Shown here one piece after another: positions 7,667 through 15,974 of a stretch of DNA of 23,841 nt (position 1 is its first letter; each line of letters begins with the position of its first letter). The DNA lies in assembly GCA_025351145.1 (NCBI GenBank), contig JANXWM010000364.1, positions 1-23,841 on the forward strand, written 5' to 3'. Source of the stretch: Chitinophagaceae bacterium (GTDB taxonomy: Bacteria; Bacteroidota; Bacteroidia; Chitinophagales; Chitinophagaceae). Position numbers and translations under genes: made by a program. The notes under the pieces were generated by a model. That model saw only the letters and a program-made list of their open reading frames with translations, searched no databases and was not told where the DNA came from.

Positions 7667-9292
7667 ATGAAAAAAAATTGCTTCCTGCTAATTATTCTTT
7701 GTTGTTTGTTTTGCTCTTTCAAAAAACAGAAGCCGGATAAAACACCCAATATTGTATTGATTGTTGCAGATGATCTTGGTTACTCCGATCTTGGTTGTTT
7801 TGGCAGCGAAATTGCCACACCTAACATTGATGCACTTGCAAAGGAGGGGCAACTGTTTACCAATTTTTATACAGAATCTACCTGCTCTCCTTCAAGAGCC
7901 ATGTTACTTACGGGAACAGATAATCATATATCCGGTTTGGGCGATATGGCCGAAAGGGTTTCTTCGGTTCCCGGGGAAATGGGCCAACCCGGATATGAAG
8001 GGTATCTTAATAACAGGGTAGTTTCTGTGGCGCAATTACTTAAAGACGCAGGCTATCATACCTATATAGCAGGCAAATGGCACCTCGGATTAACGGCAGA
8101 TCAAAGCCCGCATGCAAAAGGATTTGAAAGATCATTTGCATTGCTCGATGCTGCTGCAAATCATTTTTATCCTGATAACCTTTCCACTTCTTTTTGGGAA
8201 GATGATCATTTTGCAAAATATCCAAACGGGCAATATTCCACTGATGTTTATACCGATAAAATGATCAGTTTTATTAAAGACGGCCGTTCAGATAAAAAAT
8301 CGTTTTTTCTGTATGCTGCTTATACTGCGCCGCATTGGCCGTTACAAGCTCCTGCGGAGTATATAGAAAAGTATCGCGGGGTTTATGACATAGGCTACGA
8401 TAGCCTGAGAAGTTTGCGCTTTAACGCTTTAAAGCAAAAAGGATTGGTACCCGCCAACGTTGAGTTGCCTCAACTACCAAAAGTAAAAGGAGATCTTTAT
8501 AATGCCACCAACCAGCCTTTACTCAAATGGATTTCCCTTGATAAAAACGAGCAGCGCATCAAAGCAAGGGAGATGGAAATTTATGCGGCCATGATTGATA
8601 ACCTTGATTATAATATTGGGCGGTTGATTAAATATTTAAAAAGCACAGGAGAATACGACAATACTTTTTTTGTTTTTATATCTGATAACGGGCCCTCGTC
8701 TTTGGAAGCAAATTTAACGCCCAATAAACTGGACCCTTATCCTTACATGGGCACCTACAGGTCTTTTGTAGCCTATGGTTCACAATGGGCCCATGCTTCA
8801 AGCGCCGTAAATACTTTGTATAAAGGTTATAGTGCCGAGGGCGGAATTCATAGCCCTATGATCATCAAAATGCCTTTCCAGAAAAAAGGAGGTGCACCCG
8901 TTGCGGCTTTTTCAACAATAATGGATCTTGCACCAACATTTTTGGATCTGGCAAATACCAAGTACCCGTCCACTTACCAGGGCCGTTCACTTGCTCCTTA
9001 CCAGGGCGCATCAATGATTCCCTTCCTTACCAAAGCAAAAAATAGTATGCACGATGATAATTATGTAATGGGCTGGGAACTGTTTGGAAGATGTGCCCTG
9101 CGAAAAGGAAAATGGAAAATTAGTAAAATAGAAAAACCTTTTGGCACTGGAGATTTTCAATTGTTTAATATAGATGAAGATCCTACAGAATCCCACAACG
9201 TATCTGAACAATTTCCCGCTAAATATCAAGAACTGTTAGCGGAATGGAATGCGTATGTAAAAGAGAATGGAGTAATATTGGCAAATCCCTGA
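7667..9292 (+). CDS. Cys-type sulfatase (arylsulfatase family), exported
   Basis: A 541-residue protein with a hydrophobic Cys-rich N-terminus (LLIILCCLFC), read as a signal peptide or lipoprotein signal. Family landmarks occur in order: Asp35-Asp36 (ADDLGYSDLG), the formylglycine box CSPSR with Cys73 and Arg77, GKWHLG with Lys137 and His139, APHWP with His223, SDNGPSS with Asp340-Asn341, and EGGIHSP with His395. All the expected metal and sulfate ligands are therefore present and the enzyme looks active. Cys73 would need conversion to formylglycine by an anaerobic-type maturase or FGE encoded elsewhere. It hydrolyses a sulfate ester; the substrate (aryl sulfate or a sulfated sugar) is not readable. 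The arylsulfotransferases just downstream on the other strand make a shared sulfo-ester theme likely. Confidence 0.95.
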   Translation: MKKNCFLLIILCCLFCSFKKQKPDKTPNIVLIVADDLGYSDLGCFGSEIATPNIDALAKEGQLFTNFYTESTCSPSRAMLLTGTDNHISGLGDMAERVSSVPGEMGQPGYEGYLNNRVVSVAQLLKDAGYHTYIAGKWHLGLTADQSPHAKGFERSFALLDAAANHFYPDNLSTSFWEDDHFAKYPNGQYSTDVYTDKMISFIKDGRSDKKSFFLYAAYTAPHWPLQAPAEYIEKYRGVYDIGYDSLRSLRFNALKQKGLVPANVELPQLPKVKGDLYNATNQPLLKWISLDKNEQRIKAREMEIYAAMIDNLDYNIGRLIKYLKSTGEYDNTFFVFISDNGPSSLEANLTPNKLDPYPYMGTYRSFVAYGSQWAHASSAVNTLYKGYSAEGGIHSPMIIKMPFQKKGGAPVAAFSTIMDLAPTFLDLANTKYPSTYQGRSLAPYQGASMIPFLTKAKNSMHDDNYVMGWELFGRCALRKGKWKISKIEKPFGTGDFQLFNIDEDPTESHNVSEQFPAKYQELLAEWNAYVKENGVILANP

Positions 9293-9309
9293 TCCTGATT
9301 TTTAAGATA

Positions 9310-9323
9310 TATAAGCGCTTATA
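9310..9323. repeat. Perfect 14-base palindrome after the sulfatase gene
   Basis: TATAAGCGCTTATA lies 18 bases after the sulfatase stop. It is a perfect self-complement with no T-run behind it, so it is at best a weak terminator. It could also be a protein site or chance. Confidence 0.5.
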
Positions 9324-9339
9324 CAATTCTTTGTAAGCC

Positions 9340-9419
9340 CAGCAATGGTGCCGATGGCATCGCCTGTTGCGTCGCACTCTTGTACGTTCGGATTATGAGT
9401 GAGCTTTTACCGCAGCGAA
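9340..9419 (+). repeat. Intergenic repeat copy 3 (bipartite form)
   Basis: The core is at 9367-9385 on the plus strand, and GAGCTTTTACCG at 9401-9412 follows after 15 bases, continuing CAGCGAA. The left arm differs from other copies (GATGGCATCGCCTG in place of TATGAAGCTTTCG). It lies in the convergent gap after the sulfatase gene. Confidence 0.85.
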
Positions 9420-9453
9420 AAAAACTTATCGGTTGAGTATATCGAAGAACTGT

Positions 9454-9469
9454 TTCGTGAGGACACGAA
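9454..9469. repeat. Short hairpin within the convergent gap
   Basis: TTCGTG and CACGAA pair across the loop AGGA. No T-run follows on either strand, so I do not call it a terminator. It lies between repeat copies 3 and 4. Confidence 0.4.
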
Positions 9470-9546
9470 CCAAGGCGAAGAATGGAGTGTCTTGCCAGCC
9501 CAATAATTTCATTTTCATCAAAATTTGGCAGTAGCTTTTTTTTGAG

Positions 9547-9716
9547 CCGGTCAGTCGTTTTTCATGTCATCCCGGTTGCGTCGCACACTTGTACTTCAAT
9601 AACAACGGGAAACATGTAACAGCCATAGCCAACCTGTAATATCCCGGTTTAAAAAGAATATCGCAGTTGCTGCTTTTTATTCAATAATGAAAAGAAAGTA
9701 CAAGAGTGCGACGCAA
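9547..9716. repeat. Intergenic repeat copies 4 and 5, head-to-head inverted pair
   Basis: Copy 4 has its core on the plus strand at 9576-9594 with one substitution (CACACTTGTAC); copy 5 has a perfect core on the minus strand at 9698-9716. The cores face each other across 103 bases that contain no gene. Neither has the GAGCTTTTACCG block. The left arm of copy 4 begins near 9547 with CCGGTCAGTCGTTT, also seen at 7459-7472. Confidence 0.8.
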
Positions 9717-9789
9717 GGAACGATGAAAGCAGGTATGTTGTTTGGCAAATAAAAATCTATTTTGCACAGGTGCATATTAAAAATAAAAC

Positions 9790-9818
9790 CACCGTAACAT
9801 TTTTATACTGCTACGGTG
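9790..9818 (-). terminator. Terminator of the arylsulfotransferase operon
   Basis: CACCGTA (9790-9796) pairs with TACGGTG (9812-9818). Read on the minus strand the stem is followed by GTTTTATTTTT, and it lies 27 bases after the stop of the downstream arylsulfotransferase. A T-rich flank on the plus side (ATTTTAATTT) means it may act in both directions. Confidence 0.78.
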
Positions 9819-9844
9819 ATTTTAATTTATGCCCCAAACATCTT

Positions 9845-11431
9845 TTAATGCTTATCGCCTGCAGGCGGTGGCGGTAAAATAAATGGTGCTGGCTGGGGAA
9901 CAATTGGTTCCAATTTTTTATTGGCAAATGCCGGATGATTTGCTGGTATAAAGTTTCCTCTAAACTCAAAAAATGGCATCGGCATAGCAGGTATGGGGTC
10001 TCCGTTTGGCTGCGCAATATTTCCATGATAGGGATTTAAATATTCCCACACGGTTTTACCCTCTGGGGTAACCTCGAAGAAACGGCCTTTAGCCCCTTCA
10101 TCAATAAACGTATTTCCATTTTGCATTCTCTCCGCGCCTGAAATAAAGCTGCTGTAAAAAGAAAGGGTATCCGCCGCCCTGTAAAACCAAACCGGCTTCT
10201 CAGGGCCATATGGCTTTCCTTTTTCAATCACATAATTTCCTTTGTTGTCCATAGGCGGCGCAAATTCGTAGATCATTGAATAGTTATTGCCTATCATACC
10301 CATACTGCTCCAGTCTATTTCGCCGGGTGGATGATTGTTGAATACCGTTAAATTTCCGGCTCCGGGATTTCCTTTAGCAATCCATCGTATGTCATGCTGG
10401 CCAAATAACTGCCGGCTGGTCTCATCGCCTCTTTTATAGTTTTGCGGATTACCCCAACGGTAAATAAAATCACCGCCCTTACCATAACGGCCGCCTTTAT
10501 GGCCTGCAGCTTCCTGAGTGGAAGTACTATGATCAATGATATAGATTTCACTGATGTTTGGTGAGCTGAAAACAATCTGATCAAGGTCAGCATTGTATTT
10601 AATGGCATTGAAATGAAAGATATCTGAACCCCTGTTATCAAGAGTGGTGTTAGGATGTGCCATTCCTTTCGCAATCATCCCATCCAGGGCTTCCTGCGTA
10701 ACTGGTGGAGGCAAAGGTGCTCCAAGGTTGAAATCCATTAATTCCGGGTGATCTCCTACTTTACCGTAACCCGCTTTTTTGGAATCAACATCCTGAATCA
10801 GGTGATCCGACAGGTGCCACTCCCATACAATTTTTCCGCCTGTCTTTCCTTCGGGTATTATCTCAATGATTTCTTCTGTCCAGGGTCCTGACTTTGGTGT
10901 CAATTCCGGTTTTCTTCCAAGGTCCATTGCTTTATCATACGGCATCGCTTCATATGCTATCGCAAGTATGTGGCCGTTAGGCATCACTGTAAAATCGTGA
11001 TGAACGATGTGTTGTTCATTGGCGTATTCATAATCCCACAAAATCTTACCGTCCCAGGTAATTTTTTGAATTCTTCCGTAGGGGCCGCAACAACCGAATA
11101 CGGGAAAGTCGGGGTCCATTGCACCCTGGATAAGAGAGCCATCATCCTGTAAATAAGCCTCGGCTACACCATAGTTGCTTTTCCATTGGTGTACCACTTC
11201 TCCCTTTCGGTTTACCAGGTATTCAAATGGAGAGTTAGGAACAGTAAACATTATATAGCCATCCGAAAGGCCATCACTGCTCATGGTTAAACCCCGCGGT
11301 ATCCCAATGCCAAACATATTCCTTGGTTTGGGCATGGCTTTTTTAACAGCCGAGTCCTTGTCATTCATCTGGCCAAATGATGCAAAGGAAATTGCAACCA
11401 GCATTAAGAGTATCTGATATCTTTTTTTCAT
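9845..11431 (-). CDS. Arylsulfotransferase (ASST-like), downstream paralog
   Basis: An upstream TTG at 11473 would add 14 residues, but the ATG at 11431 begins a clean signal peptide (MKKRYQILLMLVAISFASFG), so I use it; the protein is 528 residues. Sequence and length fit periplasmic arylsulfotransferases, six-bladed propellers that move a sulfo group from one phenol ester to another without PAPS. Candidate active-site His residues are at 144-145 (VHHDFTVMPNGH), 273 (DIFHFN) and 346 (GQHDIRW). The last corresponds in context to the transiently sulfated His of enterobacterial AssT. Blades show 'RKGEVVHQW', 'WDGKILWDY' and 'EGKTVWEY' repeats. A CC pair occurs in this copy (FGCCGPYG), where the paralog has FGFGGPYG. 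It ends the operon, with a terminator behind it. Confidence 0.88.
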   Translation of the reverse strand: MKKRYQILLMLVAISFASFGQMNDKDSAVKKAMPKPRNMFGIGIPRGLTMSSDGLSDGYIMFTVPNSPFEYLVNRKGEVVHQWKSNYGVAEAYLQDDGSLIQGAMDPDFPVFGCCGPYGRIQKITWDGKILWDYEYANEQHIVHHDFTVMPNGHILAIAYEAMPYDKAMDLGRKPELTPKSGPWTEEIIEIIPEGKTGGKIVWEWHLSDHLIQDVDSKKAGYGKVGDHPELMDFNLGAPLPPPVTQEALDGMIAKGMAHPNTTLDNRGSDIFHFNAIKYNADLDQIVFSSPNISEIYIIDHSTSTQEAAGHKGGRYGKGGDFIYRWGNPQNYKRGDETSRQLFGQHDIRWIAKGNPGAGNLTVFNNHPPGEIDWSSMGMIGNNYSMIYEFAPPMDNKGNYVIEKGKPYGPEKPVWFYRAADTLSFYSSFISGAERMQNGNTFIDEGAKGRFFEVTPEGKTVWEYLNPYHGNIAQPNGDPIPAMPMPFFEFRGNFIPANHPAFANKKLEPIVPQPAPFILPPPPAGDKH

Positions 11432-11497
11432 GTCGAGTAATTTAGTTGTCCTGTTAATAATAAATTCAAACAATCTTGTGGCACTAATTGAATCCTT

Positions 11498-13063
11498 TTA
11501 TTTTTTATCGCCAGGTAGTGGCGGTAAAATAAATGGTGCAGGTTGTGGCATTATAGGTTCCAGCTTTTTATTTGCAAAGGCGGGATGTGTTGCAGGAATA
11601 AAATTTGAACGGAACGTATAAAAAGTCATTGGCAATGCCGGATTAGGATCTCCATTCGGTTGAGTAATATTACCTCTGTAAGGATTTAAATATTCCCAAA
11701 CTGTTTTACCTTCTTTGGTAACTTCAAAAAAACGACCCTTGGGCCCTTCGTTAATAAATGTATTTCCGTCTTCCATTCTTTGCGCACCCGAAATAAAACT
11801 TCCATGAAAAGAAGTAGTATCGGGTGCCATATAGGTCCATACTGGCTTCTCCGGGCCATAGGCTTTATTCTTTTCTACAAAATAATTGCCTTTGCTGTCT
11901 ATTGGAGTCTCGATTTGAAAGATCATTGAATAGTTCATGCTATCTCCCCTGTAAGGAATATCATTATTAAACAGCGTAAGGTTTCCGGCACCTGGCTTAC
12001 CTTTCTCGATCCATCTTACATCGTGCTGATTAAATAACTGTCGGTTAGTTGAATCTCCTCTTTGATAGTTTTGAGGATTGCCCCAACGGTAAATAAAATC
12101 TCCGCCTTTTCCATAACGGCCACCTTTATGGCTTGCGGCCTGTTGTGTTGTGGTACTGTGGTCTATGATGAAGATCTCGTTTAACTCAGGGGAACTGAAA
12201 ACAATCTGATCCAGCTCTGCATTATATTTTACAGCATTAAAATGAAATATATCAGCACCCAAATTGCCAGCGGTCGTGTTTCTGCCCGTCATTCCTTTCG
12301 CCTGTAAAATTACTATGCTATCCTGTGAAATACGTGGTTCCAATTTGCGGCCCTTATTAAAATCTAATAATTCAGGGTGATCTGCGGGCTTACCGTAGTT
12401 TGCTTTTTTAGGGTCAAAATCCTGAATCATGTGATCTTTAAGGTGCCACTCCCAAACAATCTTACCACCGGTTTTACCCTGTGGCTCAATTTCAAGAATT
12501 TTTTCTAACCAAGGGCCCGAGCTAGGTGTTCTCTCAGGTTTTAATCCATTTGCTATGGCTTCTTCGTATGGCTCGGTTATATATGTCAGGGCAAGTATAT
12601 GACCGTTGGGCATAACAGTAAAGTCGTGATGTACCATTTCCGTATCATTCGCCAGTTCAAAATCCCATAACATTTTACCATCCCAACTAATTTTTTGGAT
12701 TCGTCCGTAAGGCCCTCCAAAACCAAATGTAGGAAAATCGGGATCTATTGCACCAACTTCTACAGACCCATCATCCAATAAATAAGGATTAAAAATTTCA
12801 TAGTTACCCTTCCATCGATGCACTACTTCGCCTCTGCGATTGATCAAGTAAACAAAAGGAGAATTAGCAACAGCATGCATGATGTAACCATCAGCAGCGT
12901 CAGGTGAGTTTATTTTTAATCCACGGGGAATATTGATCCCAAACATGTTTCTGTCTTTGGGTGGGGGTGGCTTTTTGTTTAATGTGTCTTTATCATTGGC
13001 CTGGCCGAATGCGATGAACGATATACATAATAGTACATTGAGAAGGAAGTACGACTTTTTCAT
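11498..13063 (-). CDS. Arylsulfotransferase (ASST-like), upstream paralog
   Basis: A 521-residue protein with signal peptide MKKSYFLLNVLLCISFIAFG and a Pro/Lys-rich stretch at 30-37. It is collinear with the downstream gene over its whole length, with many identical blocks, so the two are tandem duplicates. Candidate active-site His residues are conserved: 145-146 (VHHDFTVMPNGH), 274 (DIFHFN) and 347 (NQHDVRW). The C-terminus again ends in a Pro-rich 'PQPAPFILPP' tail. It is the first gene of a two-gene minus-strand operon, with a 66-base gap to the next. The donor and acceptor are unknown, and divergence between the copies may reflect different phenolic substrates. The family is clear; the activity is inferred. 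Confidence 0.88.
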   Translation of the reverse strand: MKKSYFLLNVLLCISFIAFGQANDKDTLNKKPPPPKDRNMFGINIPRGLKINSPDAADGYIMHAVANSPFVYLINRRGEVVHRWKGNYEIFNPYLLDDGSVEVGAIDPDFPTFGFGGPYGRIQKISWDGKMLWDFELANDTEMVHHDFTVMPNGHILALTYITEPYEEAIANGLKPERTPSSGPWLEKILEIEPQGKTGGKIVWEWHLKDHMIQDFDPKKANYGKPADHPELLDFNKGRKLEPRISQDSIVILQAKGMTGRNTTAGNLGADIFHFNAVKYNAELDQIVFSSPELNEIFIIDHSTTTQQAASHKGGRYGKGGDFIYRWGNPQNYQRGDSTNRQLFNQHDVRWIEKGKPGAGNLTLFNNDIPYRGDSMNYSMIFQIETPIDSKGNYFVEKNKAYGPEKPVWTYMAPDTTSFHGSFISGAQRMEDGNTFINEGPKGRFFEVTKEGKTVWEYLNPYRGNITQPNGDPNPALPMTFYTFRSNFIPATHPAFANKKLEPIMPQPAPFILPPLPGDKK

Positions 13064-13098
13064 GTTGATTTTTTTGTGGTTGATTTGGGCAAATAAAT

Positions 13099-13152
13099 AT
13101 TTCGAAAAGAAAATTTACGTGTGTTAAGGATGTACGAATGTATTTTCGAAAT
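13099..13152. promoter_or_regulatory. Inverted repeat in the divergent sulfotransferase promoter region
   Basis: ATTTCGAAAA (13099-13108) and TTTTCGAAAT (13143-13152) are perfect inverted copies 34 bases apart, and each contains the palindrome TTCGAA. They lie in the 217-base divergent gap between the arylsulfotransferase operon and the PAPS-type sulfotransferase gene, 36 to 89 bases upstream of the arylsulfotransferase ATG. They could be paired operator sites for a shared regulator or the arms of a leader hairpin. No regulator gene is nearby. Confidence 0.45.
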
Positions 13153-13280
13153 TAGTGTTTTAAGATTGTATTATTGATATTAAAAAATAAATAAGGAAAG
13201 ATTGCTTGAAATCTTATTTTAAATAAATTAAATCATATCTTGATCAAAATTAATCACCCGAAAACAAAACCAACCAAAAC

Positions 13281-13961
13281 ATGTCAATCAAAATTATTGG
13301 AGCCGGTTTTCCAAGAACCGGTACAAGTACTCTTAAGGAGTGCCTTCAAATACTCGGTTATTCCAAGACTTACCACATGAAAGAATTACTGGTAAACCCG
13401 CAAGACCTTCATTACTGGTTAACGCTGAAAGAAACCGGAACAACCGACTGGGAAGGGCTTTACAATGGCTTCCAGGCAACCGTAGATTTTCCTGGCTATC
13501 CCTGGTATAAAGAGCACATGAAAAAGTACCCTGATGCAAAAGTTATTTTAACTGTTAGGCCATTTGAAAAATGGCATTCAAGCGTAAACAGTACCATAAA
13601 GAATGCGGGGCCGCAAACCTTACCACAGAAGCTAATGGCAATGGCAAAGCTGGCACTTAATTCACGTTTCCGTAAGGTAATTAAATGTGTAAAGTTCGCT
13701 AAAGAAACAATTTTTCAAAAAGAGCTGCAGGGCAAATTTGATGATAAGGTTGCTGTTGAAAAAATATTCAATCAGCATATTTCAGATGTAAAGGCATATG
13801 TGCCCGCAGATAAATTACTCGTTTGGGATGTTGCCGAAGGCTGGGGGCCACTGTGTAAATTTTTAAATGCAGCCATACCAGATGAACCATTCCCTCATGC
13901 GAATAAAAAAGAAAATTTTAAGGAGATGTTGGGTGAACTTGCAAAGGGTAATATGGTTTAG
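13281..13961 (+). CDS. PAPS-dependent sulfotransferase family protein (cytosolic)
   Basis: A 226-residue protein with no signal peptide. Residues 8-22 (AGFPRTGTSTLKECL) form the 5'-phosphosulfate-binding loop, and residues 88-101 (VILTVRPFEKWHSS) form the 3'-phosphate-binding segment with Arg93 and Ser100/101. The length and the 'TYHMKELL', 'DFPGYPWYKEHMKKYPDAK' and 'WGPLCKFL' blocks fit the compact sulfotransferase family often annotated Sulfotransfer_4. It would transfer a sulfo group from PAPS to an unknown acceptor in the cytoplasm. It is divergent from the arylsulfotransferases, so cytosolic sulfation and periplasmic sulfo-transfer genes adjoin. The gene ends with its own hairpin terminator. 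Confidence 0.9.
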   Translation: MSIKIIGAGFPRTGTSTLKECLQILGYSKTYHMKELLVNPQDLHYWLTLKETGTTDWEGLYNGFQATVDFPGYPWYKEHMKKYPDAKVILTVRPFEKWHSSVNSTIKNAGPQTLPQKLMAMAKLALNSRFRKVIKCVKFAKETIFQKELQGKFDDKVAVEKIFNQHISDVKAYVPADKLLVWDVAEGWGPLCKFLNAAIPDEPFPHANKKENFKEMLGELAKGNMV

Positions 13962-13986
13962 AAACTTTGAATAATAACTTTTATAC

Positions 13987-14015
13987 AAAGGCTCAGCTTT
14001 TCCGGCTGGGCCTTT
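13987..14015 (+). terminator. Terminator of the PAPS-type sulfotransferase gene
   Basis: AAAGGCTCAGC (13987-13997) pairs with GCTGGGCCTTT (14005-14015) over 11 base pairs with one T-G wobble and a seven-base loop, followed by CTTAT. It lies 25 bases after the stop codon. The T-tract is short, but the stem itself ends in TTT. Confidence 0.75.
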
Positions 14016-14093
14016 CTTATGCGTTCCTGCTATGCTACTCCCTAAACTCACGCAGTAGTTATTTCTATAAATTATTTAAAACAGGTTAACAGC

Positions 14094-14188
14094 TTTTTGT
14101 TCCCGGCGGTAGCTTAACCATGAAGCTTCCGTTGCGTCGCACTCTTGTGCCTTCGGATACTTTAGGGAGCTTTTACCGCAGCGAATAA
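14094..14188 (+). repeat. Intergenic repeat copy 6 (bipartite form)
   Basis: A left arm with a T-run and CCCGGC, then CATGAAGCTTCCG, leads to the core at 14132-14150 (one substitution, CTTGTGC). After 16 bases GAGCTTTTACCG follows at 14167-14178, continuing CAGCGAA. It lies in the convergent gap between the sulfotransferase and MetE-like genes. A 22-codon reading frame starting at the ATG in the left arm (14120) runs through the core to 14188. Confidence 0.85.
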
Positions 14189-14249
14189 TTAACTTATCTC
14201 TCCATGCAAATGAAAACCTGCATAAGTATTAGATAAGAAGAACCTACGC

Positions 14250-15323
14250 TTAATCCGTAGCAACCAATTCATTTTTAATTTTAAATAGTTGATCCGCCAC
14301 ATCAGTTGTTCTCCGGCCCATGCCGCAAGAGCATGCAATATCTACTCTTTCGCCCCGGATACTTTCAATATTTTTAAGCAGATCTTTATGTGCGTCTATC
14401 GATAATTTTTCATGAACAAATCCTGCAATAAAACGTGTGCCTTCGGGCAGTTTAATTTTTTCAAGTGTATTGTAAAAGGAAGCATTGGTTACAGGTGGAA
14501 TTTTACCTTCGGCCAATGGATAATGTACAAATTCGAGTTTATGGGTTGCCGGTATTTTTTTAATTAGTTTATTAGAGAATTTAACCAATTTTTTCAATGT
14601 GCTTAGTTTAGCCAAAGATTCATTGTTTAAATCTCCAAGGCATAAATGAATGCCAATCGGAATCGCAGGATTCAATAACTTAATAAGACCGGTAATAGAC
14701 CCAAATGCTATATCTGAAATTACCGGGGGTAACATGTGAAACATGATCACCTCAATAGGAACTTCTATTTGAAAAACAAGATCATTAGGGTCAGCGATTT
14801 TTGCAATTTCATTGGCTTCATATGCCATTCGACGATTAAAGGCCTGAGAAAATCGTAATCCATGAATTGGGCCAAGCACAACAAATGTGATTCCTAATCC
14901 TGTAGGCAAACCCACCTGAAATTTCAGGTGCTCCAGGCCACGCTCTTTTTTTAATTTTTGGTATACAGGATAGCTTTCCTTAAAATAATCGAGCCATTTA
15001 AAATTTAAATATTTTTCTATCTCCTTAGGGGATGTTTTTGGAGTTAGCTTACTTGCTTTTGTGTAATGTGCAGGCACGCCAGTTTCATTTCTTAGTGCAG
15101 TTTTTTTAACCCGCCAGTTTTCGGTGTCGGCCTCCATGCTGTCCATGATAATTTGTGTCCATGCTGATCTGCAACCTTTTGGATATTGAGGCGATCTAAT
15201 ACCAATTTCGCCATCTGGTAATGAATGCAAACATTCACCCAGCATATCGAGCGTCTTTGTCATTGCAGTTTCTTCGTTATCATACGGCATACTGCCAACA
15301 AGGTGAGCAAATCGTTTATTCAT
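14250..15323 (-). CDS. MetE-like (cobalamin-independent methionine synthase superfamily) TIM-barrel protein
   Basis: A 357-residue soluble protein, about half the length of full MetE. The start 'MNKRFAHLVGSMPYDNEETAM' and 'SLPDGEIGIR' resemble the UROD/MetE-like barrel superfamily. A zinc site like that of the MetE catalytic domain can be traced: His226 and Cys228 (GIHLCLGD), Glu264 (KLEFVHYPL) and Cys331/Cys333 (CSCGMGRRT), where Cys333-Gly matches the final MetE Cys. This suggests thiol activation for methyl or alkyl transfer, but the missing N-terminal half and unlike flanking sequence argue against an ordinary methionine synthase. It stands alone, convergent with the sulfotransferase gene. 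The superfamily call is moderately sure; substrate and product are unknown. Confidence 0.7.
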   Translation of the reverse strand: MNKRFAHLVGSMPYDNEETAMTKTLDMLGECLHSLPDGEIGIRSPQYPKGCRSAWTQIIMDSMEADTENWRVKKTALRNETGVPAHYTKASKLTPKTSPKEIEKYLNFKWLDYFKESYPVYQKLKKERGLEHLKFQVGLPTGLGITFVVLGPIHGLRFSQAFNRRMAYEANEIAKIADPNDLVFQIEVPIEVIMFHMLPPVISDIAFGSITGLIKLLNPAIPIGIHLCLGDLNNESLAKLSTLKKLVKFSNKLIKKIPATHKLEFVHYPLAEGKIPPVTNASFYNTLEKIKLPEGTRFIAGFVHEKLSIDAHKDLLKNIESIRGERVDIACSCGMGRRTTDVADQLFKIKNELVATD

Positions 15324-15974
15324 GATTAAAGCTAAGTAAATATGATCAAAAAATCAGGGAAAATGAACTTGCAGTAAATAAAAAAAACATCAAACTTTCA
15401 GGATAAGTCAAAGGATTTATTTGCATAAAATATTCGCGTGTTTCTTCGCCACTATGTTACAGTCAACCTTTCGCTGAAAAGTGAATTTTGTGAACCCGGC
15501 ATTCATTTGCCATGTATAGCTTCTTGCAACACCCGGTTCAAAGTTTATCGTTCATGGGATCGATGAAAAATGTAGCATTCCGAAAGTTTTGAAACTGACT
15601 GGCCTGACGAAGGAAGGCGGAATACAGGGCCGTATTCTTGAACGTTGAGATACTTTATAGCGCTCTTTTCTTTAGCGCATCATGCAATACATTCGCTTCG
15701 TTAAAAGCTCAGTAAACAATTAGAAAGTACAAGAATGCGACGCAACGATGCTTCATGAACGTTCAAATGCCCGACCCCAAAAATATCCCTACAATTTTCT
15801 TGCAGCATCTTATGGATTGGCACTTTAAGCCATACCACTCTAAACACACGCTATAAGCTTCAGCAGTGAACCAACGCCTGGTTCCTAACCAGACTTTACA
15901 TTTAATAATTTACATTCGTACAATACGCTAAAGAGTGCTGTTTAAAAGTATCAGCCGAAATTTAAAATATTGAA
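15324..15974. other. Divergent intergenic region, 651 bases
   Basis: No convincing gene. It contains repeat copy 7 (15691-15780), small hairpins GAATAC-AGGGCC-GTATTC (15620-15637) and CTGGTT-CCT-AACCAG (15878-15892), and at about 15526-15562 a CCCGGTTCAAA...GTTCATG stretch that resembles a repeat left arm without a core. Promoters for both flanking genes must be here, but none matches the consensus fully. Confidence 0.6.
15691..15780 (-). repeat. Intergenic repeat copy 7 (bipartite form)
   Basis: On the minus strand the left arm (T-run, GGTCGGGCATTTGAACGTTCATGAAGC; about 15780-15750) precedes the core at 15745-15727 (one substitution, GCATTCTTG). After 16 bases comes GAGCTTTTAACG at 15710-15699, followed by AAGCGAA. 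It is the most complete minus-strand copy. Confidence 0.85.

Noticed and set aside
11432..11473. Upstream TTG start adding 14 residues to the downstream arylsulfotransferase
   Set aside because: The extension is polar and would precede an otherwise typical signal peptide that begins at the ATG at 11431; the paralog also starts at the matching ATG.
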